DNA of 34,592 nucleotides from Bacteroidia bacterium (GTDB taxonomy: Bacteria; Bacteroidota; Bacteroidia; Bacteroidales; Prolixibacteraceae): positions 58,345 to 92,936 of the forward strand of contig JAPLDS010000029.1 in assembly GCA_026391295.1 (NCBI GenBank), given 5' to 3'. Every line of letters begins with the position of its first letter. Position 1 is the stretch's first letter. The translations under genes and the position numbers were made by a program. Shown piece by piece: positions 27,018 through 34,592 of this stretch. Below the pieces are notes generated by a model, which was not told the origin of the DNA, did not search any database, and was given only the letters and a program-made list of their open reading frames with translations.

Positions 27018-29303
27018 TTATTTAACCCAGTTAATCTTAACCGATTTTAGATCTCTAGAGTTGCCACCCACCATTATCTCAAAATCACCCGACTCCCAAT
27101 CGTACTTAAGATCCGAATTATAAAATTTAAGATCGTCTACTGATAGTTTAAAGCTTACCTCCTTGGTCTCTCCCGCTTTAAGGGCTATCTTCTGAAATCC
27201 TTTTAGCTCCTTCACTGGCCTAGTGACGCTTGCTGCCAAATCGTGCAAGTATAATTGCACCGTCTCATCACCATCGAACTGTCCGGCATTTGTAACGGCG
27301 ATTGAAGCTGATATAATTTGATTGCCTTTGGCAGTTGTCGCACTAAGTTTCAAATCACCATAGGAGAAAAGGCTATACCCTAATCCGTAACCGAAAGGAT
27401 AGAGTGGTTCATTTGACACATCGAGGAAGTTGGAATGGAATTTCTCAAACCAACCTTTTACCAATGGTCTACCAGTGTTCTTATGGTTATAGTAAAGCGG
27501 TATCTGGCCAATATTCTGAGGGAAGGTCATGGTTAGTTTTCCAGAAGGGTTGACTTTCCCGAATAATACATCGGCAATGGCATTCCCAGCTTCTGAGCCT
27601 AAAAACCAAGACTCCACGATGGCTGTTGCATTCGCATTTTCCCAAGATAGAGAAAGAGGTCTGCCATTAAACAGAACCACTACCACCGGTTTTCCAGTAG
27701 CGAGCAAGGCTTTAAGCAGTTCCTTTTGGTTTTCGGGAAGATTAATATCCGAACGACTTGCACATTCACCGCTCATCTCAGCTGCTTCACCTAATGCGGC
27801 AATAACAACATCTGATTTTTTGGCTATCGCTACAGCCTCAGCAACCATTTCTGACTGAGTACGATTATCGTAATAAGTAGGCTTTCCAAAAATGCTAATA
27901 CGGGAGTTTAAGGCAGTATCATTAACCACATTAGTTCCCTTAGCCATAAGAATTGTGGCTGAAGTTCCTACTGCCTCACGCATTCCAGTAAGCAACGAAA
28001 CCGACTTTGGGTAGTCAGCTGCCACACTCCAAGTACCTGTCATATTTTCCTTATTATCGGCTAATGGACCCACTAAGGCAATTGTCCCGCGCCTCTTTAA
28101 AGGCAAAATCTGATTGCTATTTTTTAATAAAACAATAGCCTGAGTGGCTGTATTCCTAGCTGCCATTCTATTTTCTGTCGTAAACAACTCATTCTTTGCA
28201 CGCTCTTCATCGCAATAGCGAAATGGATCATCAAAAAGTCCAAGTTTATATTTCGCTTCTAAAACTCGACGGCAAGCCATATCAATTTGACTTTGAGTAA
28301 CCAACCCTTCTTTGAGCGATTTCTTTAGGGTAGTTAAAAACCCTTCTCCCACCATGTCCATATCCACACCAGCCTGTAAAGCTATTTTAGAGACCTGTTG
28401 TAAATCACCTAAACCATGTTCCGACATCTCTGGGATCGCCGTATAATCGGTCACAATAAAACCACCAAAGCCCCATTGCTTACGTAAGACATCGGTCATC
28501 AACCATTTATTGCCAGAAGCAGGAATTCCGTCAACCTCATTAAAAGAGGTCATTACACTTCCGGCACCAGCTTCTACTGCGGCCTTATAGGGTGCAAAAT
28601 ATTCGTTATACATCCGCAATCGACTCATATCGGTTGTATTGTATTCACGACCCGCTTCGACAGCACCATACAGAGCAAAATGTTTCACACATGCCATGAT
28701 CGTATTATTTTTCTTCAGATCATCGCCCTGATAACCATTAATCATAGCCTTTGCGATTAGGCTACCTAAGTATGGGTCCTCGCCCGATCCTTCCGACACT
28801 CTACCCCAACGAGGATCACGCGAAATATCTACCATCGGCGAAAACGTCCAGCATTGACCATCGGCACTCGCCTCTTGCGCGGCAATTCGTGCCGATTGTT
28901 CTATAAGTTTAAGATCCCAACTGCACGACAAGGCCAAAGGAATTGGGAACATCGTCTGATAGCCATGAATTACGTCAAGACCGAACATTAAAGGGATTTT
29001 AAGACGACTCTCTTCAACAGCCACCTTTTGAATAGTGTGAATTTTTGCTGCTGTTTTAATGTTTAAAATTCCTCCAACCCGACCTTGACGGATAAATTTA
29101 GCTGTTTCTGAACTGTTGGCCTGTCCTGTTACCACATCTGCGGCGACAGGCAAATGCAACTGCCCGATTTTCTCATCCAAGGTCATCTTACCCATCAACG
29201 TGCGGACAAACTGATCCATCTTCAGATCTGCTTTTGGCTGAGCCGTCATAGATATAGAGAATGCTACCGCGACACTTAGAAATAGAGCTTTAAGTTTATT
29301 CAT
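27018..29303 (-). CDS. bglX: Secreted GH3 beta-glucosidase (BglX-like)
   Basis: A 761-residue periplasmic exo-beta-glycosidase of family GH3. A Sec signal peptide ends near MTAQ (residue 21). The N-terminal TIM barrel shows DEKIGQLHLP, TFSPMVDISRDPRWGR, GEDPYLGS, CVKHFALYGA and the nucleophile Asp286 in FIVTDYTAI. The alpha/beta sandwich domain follows (VVALFNGRP-like VVVLFNGRPLSLSW, GKVNPSGKLTMTFP) with the acid/base region around GECASRSD, and an Fn3-like C-terminal domain completes the protein. Length is typical for BglX. Substrate specificity is not readable from sequence. It is not directly linked to the sugar cluster at the left of the window. Confidence 0.93.
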   Translation of the reverse strand: MNKLKALFLSVAVAFSISMTAQPKADLKMDQFVRTLMGKMTLDEKIGQLHLPVAADVVTGQANSSETAKFIRQGRVGGILNIKTAAKIHTIQKVAVEESRLKIPLMFGLDVIHGYQTMFPIPLALSCSWDLKLIEQSARIAAQEASADGQCWTFSPMVDISRDPRWGRVSEGSGEDPYLGSLIAKAMINGYQGDDLKKNNTIMACVKHFALYGAVEAGREYNTTDMSRLRMYNEYFAPYKAAVEAGAGSVMTSFNEVDGIPASGNKWLMTDVLRKQWGFGGFIVTDYTAIPEMSEHGLGDLQQVSKIALQAGVDMDMVGEGFLTTLKKSLKEGLVTQSQIDMACRRVLEAKYKLGLFDDPFRYCDEERAKNELFTTENRMAARNTATQAIVLLKNSNQILPLKRRGTIALVGPLADNKENMTGTWSVAADYPKSVSLLTGMREAVGTSATILMAKGTNVVNDTALNSRISIFGKPTYYDNRTQSEMVAEAVAIAKKSDVVIAALGEAAEMSGECASRSDINLPENQKELLKALLATGKPVVVVLFNGRPLSLSWENANATAIVESWFLGSEAGNAIADVLFGKVNPSGKLTMTFPQNIGQIPLYYNHKNTGRPLVKGWFEKFHSNFLDVSNEPLYPFGYGLGYSLFSYGDLKLSATTAKGNQIISASIAVTNAGQFDGDETVQLYLHDLAASVTRPVKELKGFQKIALKAGETKEVSFKLSVDDLKFYNSDLKYDWESGDFEIMVGGNSRDLKSVKINWVK

Positions 29304-29342
29304 CTTGTAATTTGTTATGCGAATTATGATCTAAATAGGCGA

Positions 29343-31139
29343 CTAAATTTCGTCTGGAGAAAAAAGACGACTAAGAAGCTTGGTATCATTAAGCTCCTTC
29401 AGCAAGGATTCAATGGTATGCCTTGGCACATCAAAAATATCTAAGACAAGAAGCCCATCAATGCAATCGTTGAACTTAGGATCGACATTAAAAGCGATGA
29501 TCTTAGCATTTAAACCCAGATATTTTTTTAGCAGAACGGGCAATCCACTGTTGTACTGATCGATATCCCCAATAAATTTATCAAGCGTATGTAGGTCTGG
29601 AGTCAGAGTCTCCAAGGCAGTATTGAGATGTGGATCGTCGGTTGTGACCTTAAATTTATTGCGTGGTTGGACTAAAGATGCTCTTTTATAATCAAAGAAA
29701 TTAGCCATTATATATCTAATAATTAATTCTTTAGATATCCCAGAATAGGTATTACTAATACTTACTGGTCCAATTAAATAGCGGTACTCAGGATTTTTAA
29801 GTAAGAAATATAAGATCCCTTTCCATAACAGGAATAGTGGCAATGGTTTTCGTTGATATTCTTTTACGATAAAAGAGCGTCCTAACTCAAGCGACTGGTC
29901 TAAGGTTTGGCCAAACCCACTCTTCATCTTAAAGAGGCTCTGGATATAAAACCCTTTAGAACCAAACTGAGCATTTATCTCACGACCTTTACCTATTCGG
30001 TAACCGCCAACAATTTTTTGCTCTTCATCGTCCCAGATAATAAGTTGATCATAATACAAATCAAATTCATCGATATCTGTCGATTGATTAGTCCCCTCGC
30101 CAACTTCACGAAATGTGATCTCACGCAGGCGACCTAGCTCATTCATAATTGAAGGGATATTCTTAGATGGGGCGCAAAAAACAGTATAATTCTTTATGGT
30201 AAAAAGAAGATGGTCAACTCGTAGTTGTTCTATTTCAAGGCATACATCAAACGCAGATGTCTCCTCTACAATTGGCTGAGGGACTGGATGACCTTTCAAC
30301 GAATAATTAAAGAAGTGTTTGATATCCATACCAGAATCCAAGCAGTAGGTTTTTGAACGTAAATAACGGCCAAGTTGATGAATATCTGTAAATCGAGCTT
30401 GATCCTTCACCGAAATTGGGTTTCCAATCCGAACCTTTATCGTCTTACCTTGCTTATTCATCACTTCTGAGGCAAGTTTTGCCGTTCGCAAAGCAGGATG
30501 AATCCGGCCTAGGAGATGAAAGAGTTTACTATTACTGCCATGAAAGTAGATTGGAACAATGGGAACATTCGCTTTTTTAATAAATCTCAAAGCCGAGTTT
30601 AGCCATTCGCGATCGGTAATAACAGAGGAAGCATAAGTGGTAGAGACTTCCCCTGCTGGGAAGAAGCTAAGTACGCCTCCACTATTAAGATGGTCGATGG
30701 CTGTTTTTAGTCCTCCAACGCTTGAAGCAGCATTTGGAATATTTTCAAAAGGATTAACGGCTAAAAAATAATCGGCAATAGGTTCAACCTTCTTCAGCAA
30801 GAAGTTTGCAATAACCTTATGGTCGGGGCGGACCATTGACAACAATTTAATCAGGAGAATTCCATCAATGCCACCATAGGGATGATTTGAAACAGTTATA
30901 AAAGGGCCATCCAGGGGAAGTTTTTTTAAATCATTTTCATCTAAATCCAATGAAATATCGAGATATTCCAAGATTCCATCAATGGAATCAATCCCTTTTT
31001 TATCACTAATGTTATCGTATAAATCATTAATCTGGTTAAACTGCAACAGACGCATCAATAATTTGGCAAAATATTCGCCACCTAAATAATGCATTAATGG
31101 ATTGATCTTCAGCAGATCCTGTGGTTTAACAAGCTTCAT
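29343..31139 (-). CDS. Fused PlsC-type acyltransferase and GNAT N-acyltransferase (OlsF-like)
   Basis: A 598-residue membrane-associated lipid enzyme. The N-terminal half is a lysophospholipid acyltransferase: ITVSNHPYGGIDG at residues 81-93, FFPAGEVSTTY at about 160, and VPIVPIYFHG. Here the His and Asp of the active motif are five rather than the classical four residues apart. The C-terminal half (about 300-580) resembles OlsB/hemolysin-type N-acyltransferases (YTVFCAPSKN, LREITFREVGEGT, YDQLIIWDDEEQKIVGGYRIG). OlsF of other Gram-negatives combines these two activities to make ornithine lipid; Bacteroidota make ornithine or glycine lipids, so amino-acid lipid synthesis is a sound inference. 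Substrate amino acid is unknown. Confidence 0.75.
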   Translation of the reverse strand: MKLVKPQDLLKINPLMHYLGGEYFAKLLMRLLQFNQINDLYDNISDKKGIDSIDGILEYLDISLDLDENDLKKLPLDGPFITVSNHPYGGIDGILLIKLLSMVRPDHKVIANFLLKKVEPIADYFLAVNPFENIPNAASSVGGLKTAIDHLNSGGVLSFFPAGEVSTTYASSVITDREWLNSALRFIKKANVPIVPIYFHGSNSKLFHLLGRIHPALRTAKLASEVMNKQGKTIKVRIGNPISVKDQARFTDIHQLGRYLRSKTYCLDSGMDIKHFFNYSLKGHPVPQPIVEETSAFDVCLEIEQLRVDHLLFTIKNYTVFCAPSKNIPSIMNELGRLREITFREVGEGTNQSTDIDEFDLYYDQLIIWDDEEQKIVGGYRIGKGREINAQFGSKGFYIQSLFKMKSGFGQTLDQSLELGRSFIVKEYQRKPLPLFLLWKGILYFLLKNPEYRYLIGPVSISNTYSGISKELIIRYIMANFFDYKRASLVQPRNKFKVTTDDPHLNTALETLTPDLHTLDKFIGDIDQYNSGLPVLLKKYLGLNAKIIAFNVDPKFNDCIDGLLVLDIFDVPRHTIESLLKELNDTKLLSRLFSPDEI

Positions 31140-31279
31140 CTAATTCAAAATATAATAGAGCTTAAAAATAGAAATTTGACATCAATTAATGGCATGTTTT
31201 TTCATTTGAACCAACGACTATTGAACACTAAGGTAAGTAATTTGTTAACTGTAGATTACAGAAGCCTAATTAATTGATG

Positions 31280-31287
31280 TATTTTTG
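31280..31287 (+). promoter_or_regulatory. -7 promoter element for the ygiQ-like gene
   Basis: TATTTTTG followed by CAG, the Bacteroidota -7 consensus TAnnTTTG, directly before the gene. With transcription starting about 7 bases downstream, the mRNA would be leaderless or nearly so. I see no -33 TTG at the usual spacing. Confidence 0.4.
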
Positions 31288-31293
31288 CAGATT

Positions 31294-33138
31294 ATGATAC
31301 AGACGGAGAGAAAATCGATAAGCAGGTGGCTTCCTACCACAACGAAAGAAATTGAGGCATTAGGTTGGGATCAGCCTGATGTAATTTTATTTTCAGGTGA
31401 TGCCTATGTTGACCACCCATCCTTTGGAGCAGCCGTTATAGGTCGTATCTTAGAACGTGAAGGTCTGAAAGTTGCCATTGTTCCGCAGCCAAACTGGCAA
31501 GATGACTTGCGTGACTTCAAGAAGCTTGGTAAGCCTCGTCTGTTTTTTGCAATAACCGCAGGCTGCATGGACTCCATGGTGAATCATTATACCGCCAACA
31601 AACGGAGAAGATCGAATGATGCCTATACACCCGATGGCCGAGCAGGCGCACGTCCTGACTATGCAACGGTGGTCTATTCAAACATTCTTAAAAAAATATA
31701 TCCTGATATCCCAGTAGTTATTGGTGGCATTGAAGCCTCATTACGACGTGTCACGCATTACGATTACTGGTCCGACCAACTTAAACCTTCTATATTAGTT
31801 GACACCAAAGCCGATCTTCTTATTTATGGAATGGGCGAGAAATCAATTGTCGACTTTGTTAAGAAGGTAAAAGAGGGGATCCCTTTCAATGAGATTACCG
31901 ATGTGCCTCAAACAGCATTTCTAGTTGACAAGTCAGCCACCTATACCACAAATAAAGAGTGGGAAGAGCTCGAGTTAAACTCGCACGAAGCTTGTTTAAA
32001 AGAGAAGATTAACTACGCTAAGAATTTCAAACACATTGAGGAAGAGTCGAATAAAATGGCTTCTCGTAAACTTGTGCAGAGTTACAAAGACAAACAAGTT
32101 ATTATCAACCCATCATACCCTCTTTTAACGACAGACGAGCTAGATAGCTATTATACGCTTCCATTTACCCGACTGCCACATCCTCGTTATAACAACAAAG
32201 GGGCCATACCTGCTTATGATATGATTCGTCATTCGGTGAACACGCATCGCGGTTGTTTTGGCGGATGTACGTTTTGCACGATTTCAGCACATCAGGGTAA
32301 ATTTATTGCATCTAGATCAGAAGAATCGGTCTTGCAAGAGGTTAAAGAGGTAACGCAAATGGCCGATTTTAAAGGCTATATTTCTGATATTGGCGGACCG
32401 TCGGCGAATATGTATAAGATGGAAGGAAAGCACCTCGAAATGTGCCAAGCGTGCCGTCGTCCTTCCTGTATCTTCCCCGACGTATGTAGTAACTTAGACA
32501 CAGATCATCGCGGTATGACCTCGCTCTACCGAAGAGTTTCTGCAGTGCCTGGAGTAAAAAAAGCCTTTGTCAGCAGCGGAATTCGTTACGACATCATTTT
32601 CCACAAGACTAAAGATGAAAAAGTAAACAAGGGGAATGAAGAATATTTAGAGAATGTGATTGTGAATCATGTACCAGGTCGTTTAAAAGTTGCTCCCGAA
32701 CATACGGCTGACAAGATTCTTGACATCATGCGCAAGCCTTCGTTTAGCATCTTCTTTAAGTTGAAAAAATTCTTTGATAAGGTGAATGCGTCCAATGGAC
32801 TAAGACAACAGCTAATCCCATACTTTATCTCAAGTCATCCAGGAAGTACAAATGCAGAGATGGCAGAACTAGCTGCCGAGACAAAAGGTTTAGACTTTAA
32901 GCTTGAGCAAGTGCAGGACTTTACCCCTACTCCAATGACCTTAGCAACGGTGATCTACTATTCAGGTTATCATCCTTATACGTTGGAAAAAATAAGTACC
33001 GCCAGGGATGCTAACAAAAAGCTTACGCAACGAAAATTCTTCTTTTGGTATAAACCAGAAAACAGAAGAGAACTTATTGGAGAGTTACGCAAGATGAACC
33101 GTCCCGATCTTGAGCAGAAGTTGTTTGGGAATAAATAG
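31294..33138 (+). CDS. YgiQ-family radical SAM protein
   Basis: A 614-residue protein. The N-terminal region has WLPTTTKEIEALGWDQPDVI and DAYVDHPSFGAAVIGRILE, the marks of the YgiQ family, followed by a cobalamin-binding-like fold without a clear cobalamin motif. The radical SAM cluster is CFGGCTFC (Cys 321, 325 and 328), in the longer CxxxCxxC form. Further conserved Cys occur in CQACRRPSC and FPDVCSN, and VAPEHTADKILDIMRKP closes the core. ATG 31294 is preferred; a TTG at 31285 is the alternative but overlaps a likely promoter element. The physiological substrate of YgiQ proteins is unknown. Its end lies 5 bases from the convergent CNNM-type gene. Confidence 0.88.
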   Translation: MIQTERKSISRWLPTTTKEIEALGWDQPDVILFSGDAYVDHPSFGAAVIGRILEREGLKVAIVPQPNWQDDLRDFKKLGKPRLFFAITAGCMDSMVNHYTANKRRRSNDAYTPDGRAGARPDYATVVYSNILKKIYPDIPVVIGGIEASLRRVTHYDYWSDQLKPSILVDTKADLLIYGMGEKSIVDFVKKVKEGIPFNEITDVPQTAFLVDKSATYTTNKEWEELELNSHEACLKEKINYAKNFKHIEEESNKMASRKLVQSYKDKQVIINPSYPLLTTDELDSYYTLPFTRLPHPRYNNKGAIPAYDMIRHSVNTHRGCFGGCTFCTISAHQGKFIASRSEESVLQEVKEVTQMADFKGYISDIGGPSANMYKMEGKHLEMCQACRRPSCIFPDVCSNLDTDHRGMTSLYRRVSAVPGVKKAFVSSGIRYDIIFHKTKDEKVNKGNEEYLENVIVNHVPGRLKVAPEHTADKILDIMRKPSFSIFFKLKKFFDKVNASNGLRQQLIPYFISSHPGSTNAEMAELAAETKGLDFKLEQVQDFTPTPMTLATVIYYSGYHPYTLEKISTARDANKKLTQRKFFFWYKPENRRELIGELRKMNRPDLEQKLFGNK

Positions 33139-33143
33139 CAATC

Positions 33144-34395
33144 TTAAATTTCGGCCTCTAAATCGAGCAGCTGGGCTGAGATAATTGAGTTCTTATTTTT
33201 CTTAAGAATCGTAAAGGCATAATTATCAAAACTTACCTTCTCATTCATATTTGGAATTCGTCCCAGTTTATGAATAAGGTATCCAGCGACTGTCTCGTAG
33301 TCTTCATGTGCGGTGAGTGGATGAGGCAGTAGTTCATTCACATCATCAAGTGATGCAGAGGCTAGAACTACATAATTTTTATCCCCTTTTTTCTCCACAA
33401 ATGGAGTCTCATTGTCATATTCATCTTGAATCTCACCGACAAGCTCTTCCAAGATATCTTCCATTGTAACAATCCCTTGCGTACCGCCATACTCATCTAA
33501 AACAATAGCAATCTGCTGATGTTTTGATTGAAACTCCTTTAGCAGATCAGCAATATATTTTGTCTCCGGAACCATCAATATGCTCCTCATGATTGAAGAG
33601 ATTTTTATCTCCTCATTTTTATGAAGCAGGATCAAGATATCTTTCAAGTAAACAACCCCAACAATATTATCCAGCGAATCGGCATAACACGGAATTCGCG
33701 AATAGTTCTCTTCGATAAGCCGATCGACCATCGAAAGTTGAAAATCCTCAACGTCAATAGCCATAACCTGAGTACGAGGAATCATGATCTGTTTGGTAAT
33801 CCGTTCAGAAAATTCAAATGCATTTTTTATGATGTCGTAATCCGCTTGCTCAATCTCGCCACTCTCTTTGCCTTGCTGAACGAGATATTTTAATTCGTCA
33901 CTACTATGAACTTCCTGCCCATGAACATTGGATATTCCAACGGCCTTTAATAATAGGTTAGCAGTACCATTTAGGATGTAAATAAATGGGCGAAAGATAA
34001 AATAGAAAAATTGCAAGGGTAGTGCTATAATCAGAACGGTACGCTGCGAACGCTGAATCGCGATTGATTTTGGGGCAAGCTCACCGAATACGATGTGAAG
34101 GATCGTAATAATTAAAAAGGCAATTGGCAAGGCGACTTTATGGGTTATTTCAGGGTCTAATTCAACCCCCAGGGCTGACAAGACCCAGACTAGCCAATGT
34201 TATTCCTAGTTGGGTTGCGGCAAGGTATTTATCAAGTTTAGAAACAATATTTTTAGCTACTTGAGCAAAATGGTTTCCATCTTGTGCTTTTAGTTCCAAC
34301 TGAGAAGCCCGCACTTTTACAATTGCAAACTCAGCTGCGACGAAAAATCCATTTAAGAAAACCAATAAAAACGTGATAAGTATGTCTACTAACAT
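33144..34395 (-). pseudogene. CNNM/CorC-type hemolysin-family membrane protein, frame interrupted in this sequence
   Basis: An inner-membrane protein with an N-terminal DUF21 (CNNM) domain, two CBS domains and a C-terminal CorC_HlyC domain; the family is linked to Mg/Co efflux or transport. The 5' piece (34395-34162) reads LVFLNGFFVAAEFAIVKVR and LAATQLGITLASLG, then runs out of frame (LVSPGG, stop). The remainder continues in another frame from about 34185 to 33144: LSALGVELDPEI, VFGELAPKSIAIQR, CBS regions, DEYGGTQGIVTMEDILEELVGEI. The family segment LGWxGExVV... between them is missing, about 47 bases near 34185. As with the MFS and infB genes, this looks like a short deletion in the sequence rather than a normal gene end. 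Confidence 0.85.
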
Positions 34396-34418
34396 TCAGA
34401 ATTAATTAAACTTAACGA

Positions 34419-34426
34419 CAAAGATA
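34419..34426 (-). promoter_or_regulatory. -7 promoter element for the CNNM-type gene
   Basis: On the minus strand TATCTTTG, a match to TAnnTTTG, about 24 bases before the start codon at 34395. No -33 TTG at the expected distance. Confidence 0.4.
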
Positions 34427-34442
34427 TACAATTTGAGGCTCA

Positions 34443-34592
34443 CTATGGTTTATGATTTTCAAGTTCACCTAAGTGTAGGTCTAAGGCACGCACTGAAATC
34501 TGAATCTCAAGGATTGAGACACCTAAAGATGCGATCAACAGCAGCAAGGCAATGCCAAACATCCAGACGGCCAAACACTGACTGCCAATAAA
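34443..34592 (-). CDS. DUF2721-like membrane protein, C-terminal part only
   Basis: An open frame enters from the right window edge and ends at TAG 34445-34443, giving 49 residues. It contains one strongly hydrophobic helix (LAVWMFGIALLLLIASLGVS) followed by EIQISVRALDLHLGELEN. The helix plus the EI.IS..ALDLHL tail resembles DUF2721 proteins, small Bacteroidota/proteobacterial membrane proteins of unknown function. The N-terminus lies beyond the window. It precedes the CNNM-type gene on the same strand by about 48 bases. Confidence 0.6.
   Translation of the reverse strand, partial: FIGSQCLAVWMFGIALLLLIASLGVSILEIQISVRALDLHLGELENHKP

Overview
The window is a contiguous chromosomal segment of a Bacteroidota bacterium, probably class Bacteroidia (order not resolved). 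The grounds are an lpxC-fabZ gene fusion between lpxD and lpxA, a DUF6427-type membrane protein beside purD, Bacteroidota -7 promoter elements (TAnnTTTG), weak use of Shine-Dalgarno sites, and several Tat-exported sugar enzymes. The DNA is AT-rich. I saw no rRNA, tRNA, CRISPR array, insertion sequence or prophage. No gene-free stretch exceeds about 190 bases.

Bases 1-9819 (+ strand) form an amino-sugar/mannoside utilisation cluster. It holds nagA (cut by the window edge), an exported xylose-isomerase-like TIM barrel, a Tat-exported Gfo/Idh/MocA oxidoreductase, a broken MFS sugar transporter, nagB, a secreted GH92 alpha-mannosidase and a Tat-exported glycosidase-like protein. Together they suggest trimming of mannose/GlcNAc-containing glycans in the periplasm, uptake, and entry of GlcNAc-6-P into glycolysis. 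The exported oxidoreductase plus TIM barrel pair may add an oxidative route of glycoside cleavage. A strong bidirectional terminator separates this cluster from the next genes.

Bases 9893-14663 (- strand) are the rimP-nusA-infB operon, with a good Bacteroidota promoter (-33 TTTG, 20-nt spacer, TACTTTTG) and a GC-rich hairpin in the leader. Divergent from it (14833-19448, +) run an HD-domain phosphohydrolase and then lpxD, lpxC-fabZ and lpxA for lipid A (and fatty acid) synthesis, closed by a 20-bp terminator hairpin. From 19525 to 24670 lie a DUF6427 protein and purD (-), a Tat-exported TIM-barrel epimerase and a YgjP-like metalloprotease (+), and a PiT phosphate permease (-). From 24853 to the end lie a dGTPase and an exported acetolactate decarboxylase (+), a GH3 beta-glucosidase and a fused PlsC/GNAT lipid acyltransferase (-), a YgiQ-family radical SAM protein (+), a CNNM/CorC-type protein (-, broken) and the C-terminus of a DUF2721-like protein (-).

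The most striking observation is that three otherwise well-conserved genes (MFS transporter, infB, CNNM/CorC) each lack roughly 43-50 bases from a conserved segment, and each loss shifts the frame. infB is essential and encodes IF2, so a real lesion there should be lethal. Assembly or consensus deletions are the simplest explanation, but the similar size of the three gaps merits checking against raw reads.
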